Shown here piece after piece: positions 6,491 to 14,506 of a stretch of DNA of 47,986 nt (position 1 is its first letter; each line of letters opens with the position of its first letter). A model generated the notes under the pieces. The model made no database searches and had not been told where the DNA came from. It saw only the letters and a list, made by a program, of their open reading frames with translations. Source of the DNA: an uncultured Roseburia sp. (GTDB taxonomy: Bacteria > Bacillota > Clostridia > Lachnospirales > Lachnospiraceae); contig CAMXSH010000012.1 of the NCBI GenBank assembly GCA_947246475.1, forward strand, positions 1 to 47,986. Direction: 5' to 3'. Both the position numbers and the translations under genes were made by a program.

Positions 6491-8545
6491 TCATATATAA
6501 TCATCCAGATCCACCCGGTCAAAGACCTCCAATGCCCCGCCTCTGGTGGCATTATAGATCGTCACACCGTGCTTGATGGCATGTTCTTTCAAAAGTGTAT
6601 AAGCATTCAGTGAGCCGTCCAGAAAATATTTCTCATAATCATCACTCTGGATTCCCAGACGACGCATCCGGTCAACAATCTTTTTTGCATCTCTTGCCTT
6701 CAGCTTATCATCGGTATATCCTTTGATAAAGTGCGTGTTGCCGCTGAAGGTGGAGGTACAGTCACAGCCGATCAGATAGATCTCAGAAAATCCCATGTAC
6801 ACCGCCATTTCGATCATCAGCGACATAACCGTAGATCCCGACGGGATATAATATGCCAGCGGAGAACGCTTCACCTTATATTTATCTTTGGCAATATTAT
6901 AAAGGATTACCGGATTTTTAGGCTTTTCACGAAAAATATTATAGGTAGTGATATTCGTAAACAATGGAATCTCCCCGATGGCATGATTGATTTCCTCACT
7001 CTGGAATTTAGCACAGATACGGTCGATCAGGAAATAATAATCCGGACGCCAGCTGGTCTCGCCAAATACCTTGGTCACCAGATTGCAGCCAAAGGTGATC
7101 TCTCCTTTCTTGTTCAGTCCCTCCAGGTCAGAGAGCTGAAGGCTGGGACCATTTCCCACGAGGAAACACCTCTGTCCCTTATGTTTGTTTTTATAAGAAT
7201 ACAGAAGCTTACTGTTCTCCGTGCGGCAGAGCCCCATGCAGCGAAGCATGCCGGACAAGGCGATATATCCATCACGAAAGGCCTTGCGGATGACATTTTT
7301 CGTATGGATCACCCACTTATAAAAACGAAAGGCGGGACCCATCTTGGTCTTAATGGTCGCTTCGATGACCCTTCTTGCCCCGTGGGCATCGTCGAGATAA
7401 TTAAATTTCTCCGTAAAGGCCCGGTATTTTTCATCATAGACGAAATTCTCAAACTGATCCCTGACTGCCTTTACCAATTCTGGCTGGGTCTTAACGATAG
7501 GACCCGGAAGCTCATTGATATCAAAATAAAAATCCCGGATCTCACCCTGGTACTCATCCAGGTCATACATATAAAATACCATCGGACGCCGGAGATCGCC
7601 GTAGTCAAACATAGTAGAAGAATAATCTGTGATCATCAAATCACTGATGATATACAGGTCATTGACATCATCCACCTCCGTCACATCAATCACGCCAGGT
7701 ACATCAGATGCCACATTCTTAAATCCGATCTGATGATGGGCGCGGAATAAAAGGACATATTCCTCCCCCAGCTCCTCCATAAGAGTCTGAAAGTCCAGTT
7801 CCGTATTGTACTGGAACCCTTCTCCCTTTTTGAACTGGTTGTCCCGCCAGGTCGGCGTATACAGCACCACTTTTTTGCCCTCCGGCACTCCAATCTCCTC
7901 TTTGATACGTGCCACATCTTCTTCAGTAAATTTAAACAGCGCATCATTCCTCGGATAACCGGTCTCTAAAATAATATTTTCTTTATGTGACTTGTCCAGC
8001 CGGAAGGAGGAGATCATTTTCTCGGTATAAAACCGGGAGGGAGAGATCAGATAATCCATCTTTCTTCCCTTGATGTAGTATTTTTTGTGCATCTCCGACA
8101 GAGACTGCCGCGGATCCACCTCATACTGGATATCATTCCCCAGCCTTTTCAGAGGCGTTCCATGCCATGTCTCTACATATACCTGATGGGGTCTCGGAAT
8201 GAGGTAATTAGGCAGTGCCACATTGTTAAACCAGTACTTTGCCTTGGCGTATAAAATAAAGGCAGAACGGGAGTCCTTCAGCACAACCCTCGTATGCCGT
8301 CTCACTTTCAAGTCGGCATGGGCTTCCACATCGTTCACGATCCAAACGAAACGGAAATCCCGGTATCGCTCATCCTCCATCAATTCCTCATAGATCGCCC
8401 TAAGATTGCCGCCGCACCGCTTGCCGCTGAATGCCTCAAACACGATGAGATGTTCATTCAGAATCGGATGTGTCAGGCAGTAAAACCAGAATTTCAGCCT
8501 TTTTTTCAAAAACCGTTTTGTCTTATTTGATAGAAAACCACTCAT
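6491..8545 (-). CDS. Second TagF-like polyol-phosphate transferase/MAF-like fusion
   Basis: A 684-aa paralogue of the fusion at 1304-3412, with the same order of parts. The TagF-like half has TWHGTPLK at 126-133, YTPTWRD near 229-235 and ITDYSSTMFD near 305. The MAF/MptE-like half begins about 455 with GNGPSL at 464-469 and has MGFSEIYLIGCDC and a C-terminal IYNATRGGALEVF. It runs leftwards and its stop is 4 nt from the stop of the kdsC-like gene, so the two units converge with almost no gap and no evident terminator. GGGAGG lies 7 nt before the start. Two such enzymes could act as primer and polymerase, or lay down two linkages (inference). Confidence 0.86.
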   Translation of the reverse strand: MSGFLSNKTKRFLKKRLKFWFYCLTHPILNEHLIVFEAFSGKRCGGNLRAIYEELMEDERYRDFRFVWIVNDVEAHADLKVRRHTRVVLKDSRSAFILYAKAKYWFNNVALPNYLIPRPHQVYVETWHGTPLKRLGNDIQYEVDPRQSLSEMHKKYYIKGRKMDYLISPSRFYTEKMISSFRLDKSHKENIILETGYPRNDALFKFTEEDVARIKEEIGVPEGKKVVLYTPTWRDNQFKKGEGFQYNTELDFQTLMEELGEEYVLLFRAHHQIGFKNVASDVPGVIDVTEVDDVNDLYIISDLMITDYSSTMFDYGDLRRPMVFYMYDLDEYQGEIRDFYFDINELPGPIVKTQPELVKAVRDQFENFVYDEKYRAFTEKFNYLDDAHGARRVIEATIKTKMGPAFRFYKWVIHTKNVIRKAFRDGYIALSGMLRCMGLCRTENSKLLYSYKNKHKGQRCFLVGNGPSLQLSDLEGLNKKGEITFGCNLVTKVFGETSWRPDYYFLIDRICAKFQSEEINHAIGEIPLFTNITTYNIFREKPKNPVILYNIAKDKYKVKRSPLAYYIPSGSTVMSLMIEMAVYMGFSEIYLIGCDCTSTFSGNTHFIKGYTDDKLKARDAKKIVDRMRRLGIQSDDYEKYFLDGSLNAYTLLKEHAIKHGVTIYNATRGGALEVFDRVDLDDYI

Positions 8546-8547
8546 TA

Positions 8548-9600
8548 CTAAGCCTCCCAGATCATAATCGTTTTTCCAAATTCTTTATAAATATCAGCCT
8601 CAAACGCCTTCTTCATGTCCTCAATGGTCCGCACCCTCATACGGGCTCCGATCAGGTTCCGCAGATAAGCAGGAATCTCCGGATTGGACTGATAAAGTTC
8701 TATGGTCCTGATAAAATCTGACCTTCCACTGCGGCTGCTGCCAAACATCCGAAGCCCTTTTTCCAACATCATCCGCGTATTGATCGCCGCCTCATTCTCA
8801 GAAACCCCAAGGATCGAGATCGTCCCCTCCGGCAGAATGTTGTCGATAATCTGATTGATGGCTTTCGGAGAACCCTCTCCCCCCACGCACTCAAAAGCAT
8901 GGTCAAATTTTAGTCCCGCCGGAATGTGTGTTACGAGAAAAGTATCGTCAGCAAAGGTAAAATCCGACAGCTTGTCCCGGTTCAGCCCGAAGACATACAA
9001 TTTTGTCTCAGGAAACATCGCCTTAAAAAGCAGTGAAGTAATATAACCGAGATTTCCGTCTCCCCAGATCCCTACTGCATCCCGTTTTTTATGAGCGATC
9101 TCATCAAAACGGCTCAAGGCATGGACACTCACCGTCACGATCTCGGTAAAGGCCGCCACACAGGGATCGATGCCCTTCGGAAGACGGATCAGCCGGTCCC
9201 GTCGTACGTCCACCGCATCCTGCATAAAACCATCAAAACCGCTGGCGCGGAACCGGGAATCCAGCCGGTAATTTTCTGCCACCACATCCCCGTCTGTCAC
9301 CCCAGATACGTCCTCTGCAGTCTGCTTTGGAGTATTGGGGATCATAACCACCCGTTCTCCCGCCGCAAATTCCCCTTCCGGATCATACAATACTTCACCG
9401 ATGCCCTCGTGGATCAGCGCCATAGGCAGCTTTTTCCGCAGGATATCGTTGGCCCGCTTCCCCTGATAATACCTCTGGTCTGCATTGCAGATCGACAGAT
9501 GGGTGGGGCGGACGATCACGGCCCCGCTGCACAGATCTATATTTGTAAATTCCACCTCAAAACGTCTCGGTGCCACGAGGCGGTACACTGCATTTAACAT
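8548..9600 (-). CDS. tarJ: Ribulose-5-phosphate reductase, CDP-ribitol pathway
   Basis: A 350-aa zinc-type alcohol dehydrogenase that closely follows Staphylococcus aureus TarJ: VYRLVAPRRFEVEF at the start, RPTHLSICNADQRYY with zinc ligand Cys38, MALIHEGIGEV with His64/Glu65, GIWGDGNLGYI for NADPH, FDHAFECVGG, and LEKGLRMFGSSRSG. It reduces ribulose-5-phosphate to ribitol-5-phosphate, which TarI then couples to CTP. Start 9600 has GGAGG 5 nt upstream; the frame continues further but only into hairpin-rich DNA. It precedes the second TagF-like fusion by 2 nt (translational coupling likely), linking CDP-ribitol supply to that enzyme. Confidence 0.93.
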   Translation of the reverse strand: MLNAVYRLVAPRRFEVEFTNIDLCSGAVIVRPTHLSICNADQRYYQGKRANDILRKKLPMALIHEGIGEVLYDPEGEFAAGERVVMIPNTPKQTAEDVSGVTDGDVVAENYRLDSRFRASGFDGFMQDAVDVRRDRLIRLPKGIDPCVAAFTEIVTVSVHALSRFDEIAHKKRDAVGIWGDGNLGYITSLLFKAMFPETKLYVFGLNRDKLSDFTFADDTFLVTHIPAGLKFDHAFECVGGEGSPKAINQIIDNILPEGTISILGVSENEAAINTRMMLEKGLRMFGSSRSGRSDFIRTIELYQSNPEIPAYLRNLIGARMRVRTIEDMKKAFEADIYKEFGKTIMIWEA

Positions 9601-9610
9601 ATTTTCCTCC

Positions 9611-9922
9611 ATGCGCGCACACCTTTTGCGCATCACACAAGTTTGGGTGCGCACACAAACTTGCCACACAAACATAGTTTGTGTTGTGAAACAATTTATT
9701 TTTCACTCTCTCCTCCAAACATTTTCATTGAAGAGCGCTGCTTTTGCGCTCTTCCGGTGTAAAGAGAGTAACGTGCTGCCACAGGCGGCACAAACAATAC
9801 TTGAAAAGCGTGTGACCCTGTGCTTCGCACAGGCACATTCCTACTTCGCTTCGCTCGTACTCATGATGTCCGTCGCTCAAATGTCAGTGGACAAGCAAGC
9901 TTGCCACTGCCGCTCTCGCGGC
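9611..9922. repeat. Hairpin-rich intergenic island between tarI and tarJ
   Basis: The 327-bp gap holds no convincing gene but at least six short inverted repeats: ATGCGC/GCGCAT (9611-9633), CAAGTTTG/CAAACTTG (9638-9663), ACACAAAC/GTTTGTGT (9666-9684), GAAGAGCGC/GCGCTCTTC (9730-9754), CCTGTGC/GCACAGG (9817-9833) and GCCGC/GCGGC (9909-9922). Loops are 3-10 nt, sometimes TTC or TCTC. The stems differ in sequence, so these are not copies of one repeat. None is followed by a T-run. On the minus strand GGAGGAGAGAGTG near 9705-9717 looks like an orphaned ribosome site and start. Confidence 0.8.
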
Positions 9923-9927
9923 TTTAG

Positions 9928-10638
9928 TCACACTTCGTTCCCCTTCAACAATGCTTCTGCCACCCGCAGATCATAAGGATAGGTGATCTTTATATTGAAT
10001 ACCTCTCCCTCCACGATATGCACCTTCTCCCCTTTCATGACAAAGATCTTTGCCGCATCGGTGAGAAGCTCTTTTTCCGCCGGCGTCAGCGCCTGGTACA
10101 GCTCTTTGAGCTTCATGGCCTGGAAAGTCTGGGGCGTCTGGCCCTGGTACATTTTCCGCCGTTCCGGAATATCACTGATCACCACATTGTCCTCACTGCA
10201 TACGATGGTATCCGTAGCCGCCACCGCGGTATCACATGCCCCGTACTCTTTGGCATAGCGGATATTTTCCTCCAGAATCCTCTGGGTAACAAAGGGACGC
10301 ACCGAATCATGGGTGACGATGATCGTCTCCTGGTCCAGATTCCCCTCCTGCTCAATATAATCAATGGCATTCATAATCGTTTCATTGCGGGTCTCACCGC
10401 CTTCTAACACCACAATCCGGTCCTTATCAGGAATATATCTGCGGATCAGATTCTTTGTGTGGCTGAGCCATTCCACCGGACAGAGCACAAGAACCTTTTC
10501 AAACTCACTCTGCATATAAAATTTTTCCAGGGTATGAATGAGAATGGGCTTGTCCCCGATCAAAAGATACTGTTTAGGCTTACCCATATTTCCCATACGG
10601 CTTCCCACTCCGCCGGCAAGTACTACTCCGTATATCAT
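9928..10638 (-). CDS. tarI: Ribitol-5-phosphate cytidylyltransferase
   Basis: A 236-aa nucleotidyltransferase of the IspD/TarI family, making CDP-ribitol from CTP and ribitol-5-phosphate. It has the N-terminal GVVLAGGVGSRMG loop, KPKQYL, KPILIHTLEKF, VTHDSVRPF, MYQGQTPQTF and NIKITYPYDL, which follow TarI of S. aureus more closely than IspD of isoprenoid synthesis. The nearby tarJ supports this reading. GGAGG sits 5 nt before the start at 10638. Unusually, a 327-bp hairpin island separates it from tarJ, whereas these two genes are often tightly coupled. Confidence 0.9.
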   Translation of the reverse strand: MIYGVVLAGGVGSRMGNMGKPKQYLLIGDKPILIHTLEKFYMQSEFEKVLVLCPVEWLSHTKNLIRRYIPDKDRIVVLEGGETRNETIMNAIDYIEQEGNLDQETIIVTHDSVRPFVTQRILEENIRYAKEYGACDTAVAATDTIVCSEDNVVISDIPERRKMYQGQTPQTFQAMKLKELYQALTPAEKELLTDAAKIFVMKGEKVHIVEGEVFNIKITYPYDLRVAEALLKGNEV

Positions 10639-10671
10639 AGTTTCCTCCAATTGCTTCAAATTTATTTCAAT

Positions 10672-11823
10672 CTATATTGTAAAGCTTTTCCATGGAAATG
10701 TAAAGAACAGCTTTATCCGCGTTCTCTTCTGAAGGGGGGCCGCAAACAGGATCCTCTTCTCCGCCTTCCAAAGATATCCATCCTGCAGCCGGAAATTATG
10801 CCTGGTATCCGGCGCCATGCCCAGCGCCTCTGCAAACTCCATCCGCACCCTCGCCTGATACATTCCCCGGTAATAGTACATAAACCGAATTCCTGCCGGT
10901 TTCTTCCCCGCAGGAAATTCCACCAGAAACCGCTTCCTCCTGTGGAGCAGTTCGCCGAGAAAGCAGATTTCCCCGTCCTGTTCCAGGGACAGCTCATAGC
11001 GGCGGTTCCGGTTGTCCATGCAATAGTACTCAATCTCACTGTGCTCCAGAGGCAGAAGCACATGACCAGATATTTTAAACCTGTCTTTAACCAGTTTCAT
11101 TTCCGACACCACAAAGGGAATCTCTTTCAGTGGAAAAAGGGACAGATTCTGATATTTTAGTTTCCCGCTCCGGTAAACCAGCTTTTTTTCTACATCCTCC
11201 CCATATTTCAAAGAAAGGATCTTTATCAGTACATCCTCATAAATACAGCCGGTGCCACAGAGGATATCATCATCAATATCTGCAAGAATTTTTCTCAAAA
11301 GAGGCTTCCGGCTGTCATCCTCGCCAAAAAACAGAGAAAGCATGTCCTTGATGACCATATTCTGAAAGAAAGGAAGAAACTCCCCATATCTTTTCCGCAG
11401 TACAGCGGATAACTCCACATATTTTTCTGGCTCTGTCCCAAAACTTCCCTCATTCCGCTTCTCATAGGGATAGCCTTTTTTCTCCGGCTGCCCTGGATCC
11501 AGCTCCCATACGGCAAAGCGCCCCTCTTCCGCAAACAGCCGGCAGAGTCCGGGAAGATCCAGGGGCGAGAACTTCTCTGCCAGGTTTTTACGAAGATAGA
11601 TCTTCGCCGGATCTACCGTGGCAAACTCATAATGTTCCCTCACATCTGCGATGTGGTTCCGGCATTCACAGGGCTCTTCGGTGAAAACAAGGAGATTGAC
11701 CGCCGGGTCCGTCTTCTTCTCCACCCTGGACAGCCTCCGTTCACACCGTGCATTCACTGGCACAGTTCCCTCCTGTCCGCGGCTTGCCTTAGTATAGTGC
11801 GCCAGGCAAACAAATTCTTCCAT
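10672..11823 (-). CDS. Orphan accessory-domain protein of GT2-TagF enzymes
   Basis: A 383-aa soluble protein with no GT-A or TagF motif. Its central and C-terminal part (from about residue 190) resembles the linker of the next gene's product: both show a DDD-L motif, then LSLKYG, a D--K-L-YR-G-L segment, and a run of beta-like sequence. It thus looks like the middle domain of the neighbouring GT2-TagF fusion, kept without its catalytic ends. The start at 11823 has GGAGG 8 nt upstream. It sits 13 nt from the fusion gene and 33 nt from tarI. A structural or polymer-binding role is possible; I do not recognise a function. Confidence 0.6.
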   Translation of the reverse strand: MEEFVCLAHYTKASRGQEGTVPVNARCERRLSRVEKKTDPAVNLLVFTEEPCECRNHIADVREHYEFATVDPAKIYLRKNLAEKFSPLDLPGLCRLFAEEGRFAVWELDPGQPEKKGYPYEKRNEGSFGTEPEKYVELSAVLRKRYGEFLPFFQNMVIKDMLSLFFGEDDSRKPLLRKILADIDDDILCGTGCIYEDVLIKILSLKYGEDVEKKLVYRSGKLKYQNLSLFPLKEIPFVVSEMKLVKDRFKISGHVLLPLEHSEIEYYCMDNRNRRYELSLEQDGEICFLGELLHRRKRFLVEFPAGKKPAGIRFMYYYRGMYQARVRMEFAEALGMAPDTRHNFRLQDGYLWKAEKRILFAAPLQKRTRIKLFFTFPWKSFTI

Positions 11824-11836
11824 CCATCTTCCCTCC

Positions 11837-14506
11837 TTATGTCTGGCGGTCCAGTCCTCTTATATCATCATAAACCCGCCGGCAGTTCTCCGCATCAAAC
11901 CAGCGGTAAAACCGGTTCCCTCTCTCATCATAAACCGGATCCAGCCGGCAGTCATTCTCCACATAATCAATGATGGTCTGCAGAGTAGTCTCATAATCAT
12001 AGCACACCGGTCCCAGCCCATCCCTTTCGTACTCGAAATAGCCTTTAGAATAAACCTGTCCCTGAAAAAAGGTATCAATATCAAACTGAGTGTAGATCAC
12101 CGGTTTTTTCAGATAGGCAAAATCAAATGCCACGCTGGAAAAATCCGTGATCAGCAGGGCATTGTTCTGGAATTCTTTCTGATAATCAATGCCCTCCCGG
12201 AGCACCTTCACCACCTCACCGTCGGTAAAATCCCCCATCTGAACTTTGTGGTGGGTGTGCAGGAAAAATTTTCCAACATAACCTTTTTCCTTCAGCACCC
12301 GGTTCAGCCGCTCATCGTGGATCAGCCGGTCATAAAAGCGATAAAACTCTGACTGTTTAAAGAGAGGATTATAGATCCTCTCCCCGGTATCGTTGTTCAG
12401 CCGGCAGGCCAGAGAAAACCGCCAGGTAGGCATAAAAATAATAGATTTCTCCGGCGTTATATCCTGTTTTAAGTTATCATATCTAGGCAGACCAGTCAGC
12501 CGCACCACCCTTTCATCATAAAAGTAATCCCCCTGCAGAATGGACTCATATTCTGGTTTTGCAGAAGTCACAAACATCTGAAGGTTTTTATTGAACTTGT
12601 TCAGCCATTCCGAGAGATCATCCTTGATGATGCCATGCTGCAGAAATACAAAATGATACTTGTATAGATCCCGGATATAGACGCTGTCCTTGTCCCATGG
12701 ATTAAAAATGTTGTCCTCACCCTGGGAAGAAATAATATTTTTTGCTAAAAGTACATTTAACTTATACCAAAACTTTCGGAAGGGAAGCACCCTGCCGATA
12801 CGGCGCATTTTCTCAAAATCATCACTGTCCTCAGATATGGTAAAATAAGATTTTATGTCCCTGTCGCCCTGTTCCTGCAGAAACTTAAAAAAGTGTTCTG
12901 CATTGTCCCCCGCCACATTAATCCTCTCCATAACGATCCAGCGCTCTTTCCGAAGAAAAGGCTTTACCAGATGATACAGGCACCGATAGCCGGCGATCTC
13001 ATATCTTTTATTCCTCACACAGCGCAGAAGCAGCCTCAGCTCTTTTGCCAGATGGGGCAGCACATGCTTTTTTCGGACACAGAGACCTGCCTCCTCCCTG
13101 TCATAACTGATCATATAACCGTCCTCGTGATAGTAGAGCTCCGGTACCTCCTGGCTCAGATGGGAAAATTTCCCCACCCGGACATACAGTTTCTGGGGGT
13201 ATTTATCTTTATACTGCCCATATACACAAAACTGCTTCACTCCTTTTAATGGAAGCCGGACCTCATATCCCCGCACCCGGACCAGCTCTTCCCCAAAGAT
13301 CACCGCTTTGCGGAAACCGGCGGGCTGTGACTGCACCTTATAGCATTCTCCCCGGTCATTCTCTATGGTGATGGTCAGATCTTCCGCAAAGGGGCACCAG
13401 ATCCGTCCTGATAGATGGAGCACGCCGTCCCGGATCTGCAGGACATCTGCCGTAAAGAGAGATTTCGCCTGCAGGCTGTAGATCTTAATGTTGTTAAAAT
13501 ACAGGCTCCCCTTACGGTATTTCAAATCCTTCCGTATGTCGTAACCATATTTCAGGGAAAGGGCATAGATCTTGTATTCAGCATACATCTTGTCCAGATG
13601 GCAGATCAGGTCATCGTCCATATAGGAGAGCATTTCCTTCAGACAGTCCTTATACCAGCCCTGTTCCTCTTCACTCAGAACCCTGGTCAGGTCATCCCGC
13701 AGCCTCCACTGGAAATCATATAGGATCAGGTACTGGATGTAGAGCAGAACACTCCCATATTTTTCGATGGATTCCCGGATGATCTCCAGATAATAATGTC
13801 TGGGAGTATCCAGATACCACTCCTTGGAGGTCCCCTTATTCTGGATCGCCGAAGAGGCATTTACCCTCTTGCGGTACAGATGAAGCGCCTCTGCCACTAC
13901 TCCGTACTTGAGTTTCTCCAGTATGACCGAGGTCACAAACTTTGAATCTTCTGCAAATTTCAGATCTTCATCGAAACGATGATGTTCCAACACCTCTGCC
14001 TTAACAAAAGTTGCGGTGACATGCATCTGGATATAATTGTACTTATCCAGCACGTCAATGATCCGGCTCCCATTTTCATATTTAAACCGCAGCCAGTGAT
14101 ACTCATTCCTCGCCTCAAAAAATTTCTGGGGACAGGAAACCAGATCGATCTTATCCTGGCGCTTTTCAAAAAATTCATACACCGCCTGGAAGCTGTTTTT
14201 GGTCCACTTGTCATCAGAATCCAGAAAATTCACATACTTTCCGCGGATATAGGAAATGGCACGGTTCCTGGCCGCACTCACTCCCTGGTTTTCCTGCTTT
14301 AGATAGACAATATTATCCGGATACCGTTTTTGATACTCCAGACAGATCTCCTCACTCTGGTCCGGACTTCCGTCATTCACCAGAATGACCTGAATGTTTT
14401 CCTCAAATCCAATATCCTGCTGTATGACGGAATCCAGTGTCTCACGAAGATATCCGTACACGTTATAAACCGGTATCACCACCGAGAACTTATATTGATA
14501 TTCCAC
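11837..14506 (-). CDS. GT2 glycosyltransferase fused to TagF-like polyol-phosphate transferase
   Basis: An 889-aa multidomain enzyme. Residues 1-240 are a GT2 domain: SVVIPVYNVYGYL at the start, ILVNDGSPDQS near 41-51, FLDSDDKW with the metal-binding D96-S-D98. A middle region of about 300 residues resembles the orphan protein at 10672. The last 350 residues are TagF/TarL-like, with LQHGI, GLPRYDNL, FMPTWR and TDFSS at 787-791. It could add a hexose and a polyol phosphate in turn, as expected for glycosylated teichoic-acid-like chains. A GTG start at 14506 is chosen because AAGGAG lies 7 nt before it; it overlaps the YfhO-like gene by 17 nt. Confidence 0.83.
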   Translation of the reverse strand: MEYQYKFSVVIPVYNVYGYLRETLDSVIQQDIGFEENIQVILVNDGSPDQSEEICLEYQKRYPDNIVYLKQENQGVSAARNRAISYIRGKYVNFLDSDDKWTKNSFQAVYEFFEKRQDKIDLVSCPQKFFEARNEYHWLRFKYENGSRIIDVLDKYNYIQMHVTATFVKAEVLEHHRFDEDLKFAEDSKFVTSVILEKLKYGVVAEALHLYRKRVNASSAIQNKGTSKEWYLDTPRHYYLEIIRESIEKYGSVLLYIQYLILYDFQWRLRDDLTRVLSEEEQGWYKDCLKEMLSYMDDDLICHLDKMYAEYKIYALSLKYGYDIRKDLKYRKGSLYFNNIKIYSLQAKSLFTADVLQIRDGVLHLSGRIWCPFAEDLTITIENDRGECYKVQSQPAGFRKAVIFGEELVRVRGYEVRLPLKGVKQFCVYGQYKDKYPQKLYVRVGKFSHLSQEVPELYYHEDGYMISYDREEAGLCVRKKHVLPHLAKELRLLLRCVRNKRYEIAGYRCLYHLVKPFLRKERWIVMERINVAGDNAEHFFKFLQEQGDRDIKSYFTISEDSDDFEKMRRIGRVLPFRKFWYKLNVLLAKNIISSQGEDNIFNPWDKDSVYIRDLYKYHFVFLQHGIIKDDLSEWLNKFNKNLQMFVTSAKPEYESILQGDYFYDERVVRLTGLPRYDNLKQDITPEKSIIFMPTWRFSLACRLNNDTGERIYNPLFKQSEFYRFYDRLIHDERLNRVLKEKGYVGKFFLHTHHKVQMGDFTDGEVVKVLREGIDYQKEFQNNALLITDFSSVAFDFAYLKKPVIYTQFDIDTFFQGQVYSKGYFEYERDGLGPVCYDYETTLQTIIDYVENDCRLDPVYDERGNRFYRWFDAENCRRVYDDIRGLDRQT

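Noticed and set aside
6731-7750. Long plus-strand reading frame of 339 codons
   Set aside because: It lies antisense to the TagF-like fusion, has no recognisable domain, and the minus-strand gene has all family motifs.
9928-10638. IspD of the MEP isoprenoid pathway
   Set aside because: Sequence blocks follow TarI more closely, and tarJ lies next to it; no other MEP gene is near.
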